A stretch of DNA of 64,000 bases, taken from the NCBI GenBank assembly GCA_012728375.1, contig JAAYFF010000046.1, positions 1-64,000 of the forward strand, written 5' to 3'. This DNA is from Bacillota bacterium (GTDB lineage Bacteria > Bacillota > Dethiobacteria > DTU022 > UBA8154). The notes under the pieces were generated by a model, which saw nothing but the letters and a program-made list of their open reading frames with translations, had not been told where the DNA came from and made no database searches. Every line of letters starts with the position of its first letter. The stretch's first letter is position 1. Of the stretch, positions 19,055 through 29,363 are shown piece by piece. A program made the position numbers and the translations under genes.

Positions 19055-20458
19055 TTAAAAACGAAAATATAAGAACGGGTTATAAGCGGCATCGACAAGG
19101 TAGGCAGTGGAAAGCAGAAGCACCAACAGACAGGAGAGCACTGCCGCTGTATAATAGAGCGGGGCCGACCTTTCCAGCAGCCTTTGTTTAAAAGTTCCGC
19201 CGAGGGGGGTAGAGGCGAGAAGAGCAATAAGGATTAACGCGGCATGGGTATACCAGTAGTAAAGCGACTGGTTGTCGAAAATTCCCCCGCCGCTCAGTCC
19301 AAACATAGCCTGCAGATAGTGGGTGCCTGCGGTTAAATTGTCAAAGGCAAAGAGCACCCAGCCGAGCAGTATCAAAAAAATTGCATAAGCATGGCCGATA
19401 AAGCGGGGAGCCCGGCAGAGCCGCTTTAAAAGGAAAGTTTTCTCCAGGGCTATAATCAGGCCATTGTATAGCCCCCAGAGGACAAAATTCCAGGCTGCTC
19501 CGTGCCATAAGCCCGTCAGAAACCAGACCGCGAACAGGTTTCTGTAGAGTACCAGCCTGCCGGAGCGGTTTCCTCCCAGGGGAATATAAACGTACTGCCT
19601 GAACCAGGTTCCCAGGGAGATGTGCCAGCGCCGCCAAAATTCCGTCATGCTGCGGGAGATATAGGGATGGCAAAAATTCTCCGGGAATGTGAATCCGAAC
19701 ATCTTGCCCAGGCCGATAGCCATATCCGAATAGCCGCTGAAATCAAAATAGATCTGCAGGGCAAAGGCAATAATCCCCAGCCAGGCTGTTAGGACCGGCA
19801 GTTCAGAGGGTGGCACCTGCCGGATTTGTTCCCACAAAAGGCCGATATTATTAGCGAGCAGCACTTTTTTACCCAGCCCGGCCACAAACCTTCTTACCCC
19901 TTCCCCGAAAGCGTCAAATCCCTCCATTCTCTGCAGTAGCTGTTTGGATACCGTTTGGTAGCGGATAATCGGTCCTGCGATCAATTGGGGAAAGAGCGCC
20001 AGATAAGTGCCGAACGCGATGAAATTTCGCTGCGGAGGGGTCTCTCCCCGGTAAACATCGACGATGTAAGAAAGCGCCTGAAAGGTATAAAAGGAGATGC
20101 CAAGGGGCAGCGGCAAGCCGGGGCCAGCCAGCGATGTCCCAAGAACACTGTTTAGGATCTGCAGCAGGAAGTCACTGTACTTAAAAAAACACAGCAGTCC
20201 CGCATTAATAAAGATGGAGAAGAACAGGGCCGGCCGGGCGTCCTTTTTCCTTTCTTTATCCCTGCTGATCAGCAGCCCGAGCGTATAGTTAACTGCCGCG
20301 GAGAAAAGCATGAGCAAAATATAAACGGGTTCGCCCCAGGCGTAGAAAATTAAACTGGAGATAAACAGGATGAGATTTCTGCAGCGCCGCACCAGATAGT
20401 AAAGCGCCAGCACCAGGGGCAGAAAGACAAAGAGGAAAAAAAGACTGCTGAAGACCAT
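19055..20458 (-). CDS. MBOAT-family O-acyltransferase (AlgI-like)
   Basis: Polytopic protein; RRWHISLGTWFRQYVYIPLGGNR and LWHGAAWNFVLWG motifs. Confidence 0.95.
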   Translation of the reverse strand: MVFSSLFFLFVFLPLVLALYYLVRRCRNLILFISSLIFYAWGEPVYILLMLFSAAVNYTLGLLISRDKERKKDARPALFFSIFINAGLLCFFKYSDFLLQILNSVLGTSLAGPGLPLPLGISFYTFQALSYIVDVYRGETPPQRNFIAFGTYLALFPQLIAGPIIRYQTVSKQLLQRMEGFDAFGEGVRRFVAGLGKKVLLANNIGLLWEQIRQVPPSELPVLTAWLGIIAFALQIYFDFSGYSDMAIGLGKMFGFTFPENFCHPYISRSMTEFWRRWHISLGTWFRQYVYIPLGGNRSGRLVLYRNLFAVWFLTGLWHGAAWNFVLWGLYNGLIIALEKTFLLKRLCRAPRFIGHAYAIFLILLGWVLFAFDNLTAGTHYLQAMFGLSGGGIFDNQSLYYWYTHAALILIALLASTPLGGTFKQRLLERSAPLYYTAAVLSCLLVLLLSTAYLVDAAYNPFLYFRF

Positions 20459-20511
20459 TGCGTGTTTCCTTTGTTTCCCGTAATTTTTTGCTGCTTGCTT
20501 TTACTGCTCGT

Positions 20512-21039
20512 TTAGTTGAAAAGCCTGTCTAATTTTGTTTTTACTTTTTCATTGTCGTCTGAAATGCACAGGATGACATATTTATCCCGGACCAAAATAA
20601 AGGGGTCGTTAAGTTTGGGCAGCTCTGCCGGCAGGTAATCCTTAAAACTTGCTTGCTGTTCCGCGACCCGCTGTAAAACAGCCTTTTCAATTCTTTTTGC
20701 GGCAACAGCATCCGCGGCCTCAAAAACTGCTATTTCCTCTGCCGTTGCTCCGCTGCTGACATACACTTTCTGTTTGACCGCATCCTGTTCGCTGATTTGA
20801 TAAAGCGTTGTCGCCATTTCGTCGCTGACTGCCGTCAAAATGTCCTGAAAAGCAATTGTTTCCAGAAGCACGTCAGCACATTCATCCACATCTAAAGTAA
20901 TCTCAATCTCAGCGGCAGGTTTGTTGCAGCCGGATAGAGCTATGCAAACGGCAAATAACGCTATCAGCACAAATCCCCCAAGCCTTGGCATTATTTCACC
21001 CCCTTTTCCGGTCAGCATGAAAAATCTCCTCCTTTTCAA
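20512..21039 (-). CDS. DUF4358-like lipoprotein
   Basis: Lipobox IALSGC; size and layout typical of DUF4358 proteins next to MBOAT genes. Confidence 0.7.
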   Translation of the reverse strand: MKRRRFFMLTGKGGEIMPRLGGFVLIALFAVCIALSGCNKPAAEIEITLDVDECADVLLETIAFQDILTAVSDEMATTLYQISEQDAVKQKVYVSSGATAEEIAVFEAADAVAAKRIEKAVLQRVAEQQASFKDYLPAELPKLNDPFILVRDKYVILCISDDNEKVKTKLDRLFN

Positions 21040-21058
21040 AAACCATTACGCTTTATTC

Positions 21059-22039
21059 TCATTCCTGAGCAACATAATGATGCCTAAGATAGTCCAGCCA
21101 CAGATCGCAATAAGCTTTATTCAGATGGATCCCGTCGGTGGACGCATCGCTGCAGAGATTCCCCTCCCCGTCGGCAACGCACCGCGCCACGTCCAGGTAA
21201 TACACTTTTTTCTCCGCAGCCATTTGTTGAATCAGCTCATTATACTTGCGGATATTGGTATTGTTGTATATTTCATCGCTTTGGGAGCGCTTCTTAGTAA
21301 CCGGGAGGATCGACTGGACGTAAATTTGTGCCTCCGGCTTTATCTTCCGGATTTCAGCAATGACTTCGGCATATTTTTTTATGAACAGGTCGCTGTAGAC
21401 CCAGCCCAGTTCGTTAATGCCGAGCATGATATAGACTTTCTGAAATGGTTCCCTTTGCAAAGCTTCAAAAATGGTTATCTTTTGCCCGCCCGGGGTTTTA
21501 ACAACCTCCCGGCTGAAAATCGTATCCACTTTTAAGCCCTTGGAATGGTAATACGCGGCATTTTGCGGGCCGCTGTACAGTTGAAATCCTTCTGTGCGGG
21601 AATCGCCGATAAAAACGGCATCCTCAAAGTAGTCTTCCGTAAGGGCAATATCCGCTGTAGGCACCGGTTTGCTAAAATCATATGCCCTTGCCGCAGGCAA
21701 CTCTTCTGCAGGCGCAGGATCTGCGGCCGGCGGTCCGGCATCGCTATCTTCCGCAGCTGCCGGTGCATCCTCCCTCTCCATGCCGTCAGGCAAAGGGACG
21801 GTAATTTGCCCTACCGCTAAGCCGACCGCTGGGGGCAGAACGCTTCTTTCCGCTTCCCGGGAATTACCCGGCGAAAAAACAGCGGCCAAAGCTGCAAAAA
21901 GGAAAAAAGGCATCACAACGAGGCAGAAAGACGGCAGGTGCAAAGGGCGTCTTGTTCTTGCATATCTGTTTCCCACTGATAAAAACATCCCTTCTCCGAA
22001 ATAGTTCTTAAGGAAAAGTTTGCTCTCCTTAATTTTCAT
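21059..22039 (-). CDS. Membrane-anchored SGNH/GDSL-type esterase
   Basis: FIGDSRTEGF block I, LGINELG, DGIHLN catalytic block. Confidence 0.88.
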   Translation of the reverse strand: MKIKESKLFLKNYFGEGMFLSVGNRYARTRRPLHLPSFCLVVMPFFLFAALAAVFSPGNSREAERSVLPPAVGLAVGQITVPLPDGMEREDAPAAAEDSDAGPPAADPAPAEELPAARAYDFSKPVPTADIALTEDYFEDAVFIGDSRTEGFQLYSGPQNAAYYHSKGLKVDTIFSREVVKTPGGQKITIFEALQREPFQKVYIMLGINELGWVYSDLFIKKYAEVIAEIRKIKPEAQIYVQSILPVTKKRSQSDEIYNNTNIRKYNELIQQMAAEKKVYYLDVARCVADGEGNLCSDASTDGIHLNKAYCDLWLDYLRHHYVAQE

Positions 22040-22193
22040 TTTAACCGCTTTGTTTCGACAATGATTTACAGAGCAGTTGAAAAATGGTTACAGAAAAGTT
22101 ACAGTTTCTGCAAGGGGAAAGTTTCAGGTGGAAAAGGCCTGCAGGAATATAGTACAATAGCTTAAGAAGAAGGAATGCGGGAGTGAGCGTTTC

Positions 22194-22901
22194 ATGCAGT
22201 CAGGCAGAGCGAAAGTGCTGGTCGTGGAAGATGAAGTTTCCATACGGAAGTTTATTGCCGTTAATTTACACAGAAATGATTTTGAAGTGCTTGAGGCCGG
22301 GGACGGGGAGACAGCCCTGGAGATAGCTGAAAGCTGCTTGCCTGATGTGGTTGTGCTGGATGTGATGCTGCCTTCCATGGACGGTTTTGAAGTATGCATG
22401 CAGATCAGGCAGCGGATGCCGCAGGCCGTAATTATCATGCTGACGGCCAGGGGAGAGGATATGGATAAAATCATGGGGCTGGAACTGGGAGCCGATGATT
22501 ATATGGTCAAGCCCTTTAACCCTCTGGAACTCATTGCCAGAATCCGGGCCAACCTGCGAAAAGTGCCCCGTCATTCCCCTGCAAAAGGAAATTGTCTTTT
22601 CTTTCAGCAGCTCATGCTGGACCTGGAAGGGCAGCGCTTTTATAAAAACGGTCGGGAAATAGAGCTAACACCAACTGAATTTGCCATCATGAAGGTGCTT
22701 CTCAGCAATCCCGGAAAAGCATTCAGCCGGAACGAAATTATGAACAGCGTGTGGGGCCGGGATTACTTCGGCGATCTGAAAACAGTGGATGTGCATATCC
22801 GCAGGATAAGGGAGAAACTGGAAGACGATCCGTCTGCTCCCCGCTGGATAGAAACAGTCTGGGGCGTCGGCTACCGCTTGGGAGGAGGGGAGCGCTTCTG
22901 A
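22194..22901 (+). CDS. OmpR-family response regulator
   Basis: Receiver domain and winged-helix DNA-binding domain (GVGYRLG). Confidence 0.96.
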   Translation: MQSGRAKVLVVEDEVSIRKFIAVNLHRNDFEVLEAGDGETALEIAESCLPDVVVLDVMLPSMDGFEVCMQIRQRMPQAVIIMLTARGEDMDKIMGLELGADDYMVKPFNPLELIARIRANLRKVPRHSPAKGNCLFFQQLMLDLEGQRFYKNGREIELTPTEFAIMKVLLSNPGKAFSRNEIMNSVWGRDYFGDLKTVDVHIRRIREKLEDDPSAPRWIETVWGVGYRLGGGERF

Positions 22902-24301
22902 GCATTAAAAGCAGGATAATCTTGAATTTCATGTTTATCATTGTCATTACGGTGATCATTCTGGAATTTTTTCTCATTGCCAACATCCGGCAAAACTATT
23001 ATAAAAACCTGGAGGACACCCTCCTCAACCAGCTGCAGACCTCCACAGACTTATATGTAAGGTACTTTTCCGCTACAACCCTGTCCGATAATATTTTAAA
23101 TAATGTGGATACCTTTTGGAAACAGGTAACTGCACAGGTGGAAATTATTGGCATGAATGGGCGCGTCCTCATGAATTCCCAGGGAGTCATCGACGACCCT
23201 GCTGCCGGAATGGGCGATGTGCAGGCTGCATTAAGGGGAGAAAAGGGCGTCTGGGTCGGCCGGTTTTCCCCTGAAGCGGAAAAGGTCATGGCCGCCTCAT
23301 GCCCCATCGTGGTGGCCGGAGAGCAGGTGGGGGTTTTACGGTTTGTTGCTTCCTTAAAGGAAGTGGACCTGGAAATTAGAAACGTTGCCGGCAGGTATCT
23401 TTCTTTCGGCGGCCTGGTTATTCTTATTTCCGGGCTGGTGAGCATCATTTTGGCCAATACAATCACTGAACCGTTGAAGCAGATTACCAGAGCAGCCGAG
23501 GAAATGGCCAGGGGGAATTTTAAAGTGAAAAGCCCCTACCGGTCCAAAGATGAAATCGGTAGGCTCTCCGGGACCCTGAACTATCTGGCCAGCGAGATTT
23601 TAAAAAAGGATGAGCTGAAAAATGATTTTATTTCCTCAGTCTCCCACGAGCTGCGCACTCCCCTGACTTCCATCAAGGGTTGGGCCGTGACGCTGAAACA
23701 GGGCTTTGAAAACAGGGAGTTTTTGGAGGACGGCCTGGATATTATTGAAAAGGAAAGTGACCGGCTTGCCCGGATGGTGGAAGAACTTTTGGATTTCTCC
23801 AGGTTTGTTTCGGGGAAGATTACATTAAAAAAGGAAAAGGTTAATATTGCAGGCCTTTTGGAACACCTGCGCATCCAGCTGGCCCCTCGGGCTGAGCGGG
23901 AAGAGATAGACTTTCAGATTAAGTTTAACGGCGGAGACACCCCTTTCCTTTATACCGACGAGAACCGCCTGAAACAGGTGTTCATCAATCTGCTGGACAA
24001 TGCTTTTAAATTTACAGCTCCCGGCGGGAGGGTTTCCCTGACGGCTCTGTACGGCGACGGATGCTACTGCTTTTATATTGAGGATAACGGTTGCGGGATT
24101 CCGGAGGAAGAGCTGCCCAGAGTAAAAGAGAAGTTTTATAAGGGGAAATCCAGCAAATCGCAAAGCGGAATCGGACTGTCCATATCCGATGAAATTGTCC
24201 GGCTGATGAAGGGAAAACTGGAGATCAGCAGCGAAGTCGGCAAGGGCACGCGGGTTGCCGTTTATTTGCCCCTCAAGTCTGAAGACAACGGTGGTGCGTA
24301 A
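22898..24301 (+). CDS. Sensor histidine kinase (HAMP, HisKA, HATPase_c)
   Basis: SHELRTPLTSIKGW, DNAFKFTAPGGRV; likely CTG start at 22898 with GGAGGAGGGG SD overlapping RR stop; ORF track starts inside the RR gene. Confidence 0.9.
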   Translation: MSIKSRIILNFMFIIVITVIILEFFLIANIRQNYYKNLEDTLLNQLQTSTDLYVRYFSATTLSDNILNNVDTFWKQVTAQVEIIGMNGRVLMNSQGVIDDPAAGMGDVQAALRGEKGVWVGRFSPEAEKVMAASCPIVVAGEQVGVLRFVASLKEVDLEIRNVAGRYLSFGGLVILISGLVSIILANTITEPLKQITRAAEEMARGNFKVKSPYRSKDEIGRLSGTLNYLASEILKKDELKNDFISSVSHELRTPLTSIKGWAVTLKQGFENREFLEDGLDIIEKESDRLARMVEELLDFSRFVSGKITLKKEKVNIAGLLEHLRIQLAPRAEREEIDFQIKFNGGDTPFLYTDENRLKQVFINLLDNAFKFTAPGGRVSLTALYGDGCYCFYIEDNGCGIPEEELPRVKEKFYKGKSSKSQSGIGLSISDEIVRLMKGKLEISSEVGKGTRVAVYLPLKSEDNGGA

Positions 24302-24302
24302 A

Positions 24303-25796
24303 GTGCGCAAAACTTTTTGCCTTATTGTCTTGTTACTTCTTTTTGGCAGCGCGGCAGGCGGCTGTATCGGCCAAAATGCAGATTTTACCCTCAGGATTGT
24401 CCCGCCGCAAAACCCGCACCTGCCGCTGCAGGGGACATGGGAGATTGTGTCCGTCCTGAAGGAGGGCACGCCGAACAACCGGGAACTGGCAGAGCAGTGG
24501 GTGGGCAAAACCCTTCATTTTGGGGATAAAAATATCCTGCTGGGCGGGTATTTTTTGCCTGAATTCCGTTGTCAGGTAAAACGGGTCCAAGCAGAAGCTT
24601 ACATACTCTATCAGCAGCAGGTTTTTCCCGACGGCTTTCGTTTTCAGAATGCCGAAATCGAAGTGATCACGCTCTCCGACGATCATCTGTTTTTGTGTGA
24701 ATTTGTGCGGGAAGGTGGCGGCGAATTATTGCTGATTCTTTTTAACAATAGCTATTTGGTCAGGAAAATCTCGGATGATGTGGATGAAACAGTTTTTACC
24801 TCCGTGTCGGCAGCCGGCTTTGACATCGGCAGCCTGGCGGAACCCGGAAGCAAATTTACGGGCGTCTTGCTGGGGCTGCGCTCTCCAAACCCGGACCAAA
24901 ACAACCGGCAAAATGATCATTACCGCACCCTCTGGCTGGCGCTGGAAGACCGGAAGCTTGCTCCGGTGCTGGAAACGGAGGGGATTATCTTTCCGCGAAG
25001 AAGGGGTTTTTACCGGCTGGAGGTTGCCGCAAAAAGCTGGGGGGAAAAAGGGGAAGACTTTTTAATCGCTGTTGATATGTCGGAAGAGGAATGGAAGGAT
25101 GACCTCGAACTGTCGCCGGACCCTTTGCTCCGGGAGGGAAAAGAAGGCTATATTCACCGCAGGATTCGCTATATCGGCAATGATTACCTTTCCGTTGAAG
25201 AAACAGTAAAGCAGATACCAATAAGCCGCGGGGGTGCAAGGGAAGAAAGCAGGTTGTACACAGTCGCGGTTGACGGTTTGCCGGGGTTAAGAGCAATAAA
25301 AATTTCCGACCTTGCGGGAGACGGCGCTCTCCGTGCCATGGAACAGGGAAAAATCAATCTCCTGCGACAGCTTGGGCTGGAACAAACAGGTCCGGTGGAT
25401 GAAGAAAATTTTTGCCTGGCCAGAAAAATGGGTTACTGGATTTTCAACGGCCGCTTGAGTTATCCCAAAGACGGTGTCTTTGTAACCGCGGATTATAATG
25501 TCGATGTCATCGCGCCAAGCCATGTGGTCTTTTACAATAAGCTGAATATCCCCTGGCCCCGGGTGAAGAATTATATACCGGCCGCGCTTGATATCTTTAC
25601 TTCACCTAACAGGGACTTGGCGCTGGTTGTGACAAACAACGAAATTTTAGTTTACGGCATGTTTCAGGATAACCTTTCCGGCCGGCCTCTGGAGAGGATA
25701 TCATTAAAGGAGGGCGAAGAGGTTATCATGGCTGAATGGGCTCTGGGGCAGTACTATGTTGAAAACTGGGCCATGACCTTTCAGAACTTGCACTAG
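24303..25796 (+). CDS. Hypothetical lipoprotein
   Basis: GTG 24303 then VRKTFCLIVLLLLFGSAAGGC lipobox; stop TAG lies in the downstream repeat. Confidence 0.72.
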   Translation: MRKTFCLIVLLLLFGSAAGGCIGQNADFTLRIVPPQNPHLPLQGTWEIVSVLKEGTPNNRELAEQWVGKTLHFGDKNILLGGYFLPEFRCQVKRVQAEAYILYQQQVFPDGFRFQNAEIEVITLSDDHLFLCEFVREGGGELLLILFNNSYLVRKISDDVDETVFTSVSAAGFDIGSLAEPGSKFTGVLLGLRSPNPDQNNRQNDHYRTLWLALEDRKLAPVLETEGIIFPRRRGFYRLEVAAKSWGEKGEDFLIAVDMSEEEWKDDLELSPDPLLREGKEGYIHRRIRYIGNDYLSVEETVKQIPISRGGAREESRLYTVAVDGLPGLRAIKISDLAGDGALRAMEQGKINLLRQLGLEQTGPVDEENFCLARKMGYWIFNGRLSYPKDGVFVTADYNVDVIAPSHVVFYNKLNIPWPRVKNYIPAALDIFTSPNRDLALVVTNNEILVYGMFQDNLSGRPLERISLKEGEEVIMAEWALGQYYVENWAMTFQNLH

Positions 25797-26674
25797 GGAC
25801 GGACCCTGTTGCACAGGAATGGGTTTGACCTTAATGTAATTAACAAAAGAAAAGAGGTGCCGGCATGGCCAGACAACCGAGAGAAAAAAGCGCAACCGGT
25901 TATTACCATATCATGATGAGAGGTATCAACCGGGAGTTTATTTACCGAACAGTAAAAGAGAAGCGATACTTCATGGGCCTTCTTAAGGATGAATTGAGTC
26001 CCTGTTTAGTAGGATATTGTCTGATGGATAATCATGTTCATCTGTTAGTGAATGCCCAGTTGGATGAATTATCGTTAGCTATTAAAAAAATTAATGTTAA
26101 ATATGCGATGCAATATAATTATCATAATCAGAGAGTTGGTCACCTTTTTCAAAATCGTTATAAAAGCGAGGCTATACATACGGAGCCATATCTTATCCAG
26201 GTTATCCGCTATATCCATAACAACCCGGTAAAAGCTGGGATAATCCCAGGAGCGGAAGATTACCAATGGAGTAGCTATAGGGAATACCTGGGAGATACTG
26301 TTTTAGTCGCTGAACATCACAAGGCTTTTATCTTAAGTTTTTTCTCGGGAAATATTGCTGAGTTTATTCGCTTTCATCAACAGAAAGATGATTGCGAATA
26401 CCTTGATACCAAAGAAGAAATAGAAAGAAATCGTATCACTTTGGCACGGGACATTATCACGGAATTTTGTAACGAAATAGGGATTTTCGATCAGTCTCAG
26501 ATTAAAAATGAAGGTCGCTATATACAGGAGATAATACTTAGACTTCTCCATAAAACAAAGCTAAGTCACAGGGACATTGCACGATTATTAGAAGTGAATC
26601 GGGGTCTAGTTCATTATGTTGCTAGTAAGACAAGCAAGCAAAGGATCGTGCAATAGGGTCCGTCCCCAGTGCAC
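25788..26674 (+). mobile_element. REP-associated (RAYT-like) Y1 transposase unit bounded by inverted 27-nt repeats
   Basis: Left TTGCACTAGGGACGGACCCTGTTGCAC (25788-25814); right GTGCAATAGGGTCCGTCCCCAGTGCAC (26648-26674), inverted. Confidence 0.85.
25865..26656 (+). CDS. Y1_Tnp (HUH) REP-associated tyrosine transposase
   Basis: YYHIMMRGINRE, MDNHVHLLV (HUH), RYIHNNPVKAG. Confidence 0.95.
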   Translation: MARQPREKSATGYYHIMMRGINREFIYRTVKEKRYFMGLLKDELSPCLVGYCLMDNHVHLLVNAQLDELSLAIKKINVKYAMQYNYHNQRVGHLFQNRYKSEAIHTEPYLIQVIRYIHNNPVKAGIIPGAEDYQWSSYREYLGDTVLVAEHHKAFILSFFSGNIAEFIRFHQQKDDCEYLDTKEEIERNRITLARDIITEFCNEIGIFDQSQIKNEGRYIQEIILRLLHKTKLSHRDIARLLEVNRGLVHYVASKTSKQRIVQ

Positions 26675-26681
26675 ACACTTG

Positions 26682-27476
26682 TTATGGACTGTACGGCTCA
26701 AGAGACTGGGCCACCGCCAGGGCTTCCTCTACTGATAAATTGCACATCAGATCAAAAAGCTTTTCCTTGTTTGACCATTTAACATTGACCAGCCCGTAGC
26801 GAAGTTTTGCAGTCATGTACTCAACGCCGTCCAGGCGGTGAAAATCGATTTCTGCATCAGCCCCGTAGCCTACGCCGGCAGATCCATGTCCCATAATATC
26901 GTCCTGGGTAAAAAGAATATTGCAGCCGTTATATAAAAAATCCATCAGTATGGTCCATTTGCCGTCTATCTCGATGTACTGGACCTTTTTCAAGGTATTA
27001 TCCGGCAGATAGGAAGGATAATATATCATTTTGGGATAAATACCTGCAAGCTCTTCCAGCGAAGAATCGACCAAATTGGTGCTGTAGCTCATCATTTCTT
27101 CCGGATCCTCTTCCGGCGGAGGGGAAGGCGTCTTTGCCTCGCGACGGGCCGTTTCCTCGCCGAAATCAAATTGGATAAGGGTTGACTGCTCACCGATAAA
27201 TTTTTTCAGGCCTTGAAAGACTGAGCCAAAGGGTAAGGCTTCTCCTTTTCCCGTGAGGCCGAAAACAGTAACGGCCAACACCAGGGCAACGAATACGGAA
27301 GCAGCTTTAAACCAGATTCTTTTTACAGGTTTTTTCTTTGTTAAATTATCGCAAAGCTCGATAGTATTTTCGATTCTCCGCCAGATTCTATCCGCATCGG
27401 GCAGGGGGCAATCGGCAATTTCGAATTCAATAGCTTTTTTAATGAGGCTATCCAGATGCTCGTCATTATCAATCAA
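26682..27476 (-). CDS. Anti-sigma-factor-like protein with extracellular DUF4367-like domain
   Basis: Single TM; overlaps the sigma gene start/stop; DUF4367-like C-term. Confidence 0.7.
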   Translation of the reverse strand: MIDNDEHLDSLIKKAIEFEIADCPLPDADRIWRRIENTIELCDNLTKKKPVKRIWFKAASVFVALVLAVTVFGLTGKGEALPFGSVFQGLKKFIGEQSTLIQFDFGEETARREAKTPSPPPEEDPEEMMSYSTNLVDSSLEELAGIYPKMIYYPSYLPDNTLKKVQYIEIDGKWTILMDFLYNGCNILFTQDDIMGHGSAGVGYGADAEIDFHRLDGVEYMTAKLRYGLVNVKWSNKEKLFDLMCNLSVEEALAVAQSLEPYSP

Positions 27477-28047
27477 ATTGGGACACCCCCTTCTGAGGGG
27501 ATAATTTGCCTGGAGCAGTTTTTTCCATATTTAAAAGATAACTCCTGATCAAAAGGCGCGCTCTTCTTAAGCGGGTTTTAACCGTATTGAGCGGTGTTTC
27601 AAGGACCTCGGAGATGTCCTTTTGCGGCATTTCCAGATAGTAATACAGCACAACCAGCGCCTTTAAATCTGCCGGAAGCGAGCTTATGCCCTCTCTAATT
27701 TCCGAGACCAGCTCTTTTTTATCCATTTCCCCGGCGGGATCGGACAAGGCGCTGCTGCTCTGCTGCTCAAAAAAATCGGACGGCAGGGCAACTACCCGGT
27801 GGAATTTCCTTGTAAAATCGATGGATCTGTTTACCGTAGCCCTGATAAGCCAGGTCTTGATCTTGCTTTTGTCCCGTATATAATCAGCATTGTAGTGCAG
27901 CGTGACAAAAACATCCTGCATAATGTCTTCCGCCAGCTGAGCGTCCTTTATAATAGAGACGGCTATACGATAGACCAGGTTTTGATACTCCGTATAAATA
28001 TTTTTAACCCATTTTTTATCCATCAGTAGATGCCTCCAGCCCAGCAT
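27469..28047 (-). CDS. ECF RNA polymerase sigma factor
   Basis: sigma-70 region 2 (AEDIMQDVFVTLHYN) and region 4 (LPADLKALVVLYYYLEMPQKDISEVLETPLNTVKTRLRRAR). Confidence 0.95.
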   Translation of the reverse strand: MLGWRHLLMDKKWVKNIYTEYQNLVYRIAVSIIKDAQLAEDIMQDVFVTLHYNADYIRDKSKIKTWLIRATVNRSIDFTRKFHRVVALPSDFFEQQSSSALSDPAGEMDKKELVSEIREGISSLPADLKALVVLYYYLEMPQKDISEVLETPLNTVKTRLRRARLLIRSYLLNMEKTAPGKLSPQKGVSQFD

Positions 28048-28323
28048 TTACTTTTGGCTATTTAAAAATAAAAATCCTGCAAAAAGTTAAAAAAAAGAGT
28101 AACCACTGAGCAGTTACAGCAATTATTCGGCAGTAAAAGAAACATCCTTATAATATTAAATCACCATATAGACGAAAAATAGAGACAGAGCAGGAAAAAA
28201 TAGAGTAGATCTCGAAGTTCGTCATAGAAAAAAATTGGTCAAAGTATGCTATCTATCGCTAATGCTTCAACAAGCCTGTTTCTTTTGTTGCAATATTTTT
28301 AAGCAAGTATATTGGAGTGAATT

Positions 28324-29106
28324 GTGATTAACCTGAGAAAATATGGTAAAAAGCCATATGCAGCTGCTGTTTTACACGGAGGACCGGGTGCTCCCGGCGG
28401 AGTGGCCCCGGTAGCCAGGGAACTTTCTGCTGTTTGCGGTATCCTGGAACCTATGCAGACGTCTGCAACTCTGGAAGGACAACTCCGGGAATTGCGAGAT
28501 CTTCTTGAGGAACACGGAGAGCTGCCACTCACATTGATTGGCCATTCCTGGGGAGCGATGCTTGGCTTTATCTTTACCGCACAAAATCCCCGTTTTGTAA
28601 AAAAACTTATACTTGTCGGCAGCGGGCTCTTTAATGAAAAGTATGTCCCAAAACTGTCGGAAACACGTTTAAGCCGCCTTAACGAAGAAGAAAAGTTGCA
28701 AGCCCGGAACTTGAGGGAAGCCCTAAATACCCCTGGTCTGGAAGGGAAAAGCGAACTGCTGGCCCGCTTCGGAAAGCTGATGTTAAAAGCCGATTCTTTT
28801 GATCCCCTGCCTCAAGACAGCGAAGTAATAGAGTTTCAATACCATGTCTTTGCAAACGTTTGGAAAGAGGCCAGGGAATTAAGGAAAAGCGGCAAACTGC
28901 TGGAGCTGGGTAAACAAATCCACTGCCCGACTGTAGCAATACACGGCGACTACAATCCCCATCCTGCTGCTGGAATTACCGAACCCCTTTCCCAGGTTGT
29001 GAAAAATTTTCGTTTTATTCCCTTAGCCAAGTGCGGCCATTACCCCTGGATGGAACGTGCTGCCAGGGAAAGTTTTTTCCAGCTTCTTAAAGAAGAATTG
29101 AGATAA
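28324..29106 (+). CDS. Alpha/beta hydrolase
   Basis: HGGPGAPGG oxyanion motif, GHSWGAM nucleophile elbow, C-term GHYPW. Confidence 0.92.
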   Translation: MINLRKYGKKPYAAAVLHGGPGAPGGVAPVARELSAVCGILEPMQTSATLEGQLRELRDLLEEHGELPLTLIGHSWGAMLGFIFTAQNPRFVKKLILVGSGLFNEKYVPKLSETRLSRLNEEEKLQARNLREALNTPGLEGKSELLARFGKLMLKADSFDPLPQDSEVIEFQYHVFANVWKEARELRKSGKLLELGKQIHCPTVAIHGDYNPHPAAGITEPLSQVVKNFRFIPLAKCGHYPWMERAARESFFQLLKEELR

Positions 29107-29363
29107 GCAGTTTTATTGCCTGGGAAATGAAACCGGTTAAAGGGTTCGGAGAAATCGCCCAGGGGACATCAGGGATTTGCCGGATACCCGAAAGATTGTC
29201 CGGACAGCCGCGTTAGTCCTGGAAATGGTGCACTTTTTTTGATGAACAAGCGATAATTTTATAATTGGACTTGTTTTAATAAATAAGGTTATGTGATATA
29301 CTTAACCTGTTATTTTTCCGTTTTGTTACTATAAAAAATTGCTAAACAAAGGGGTGTTAACTA

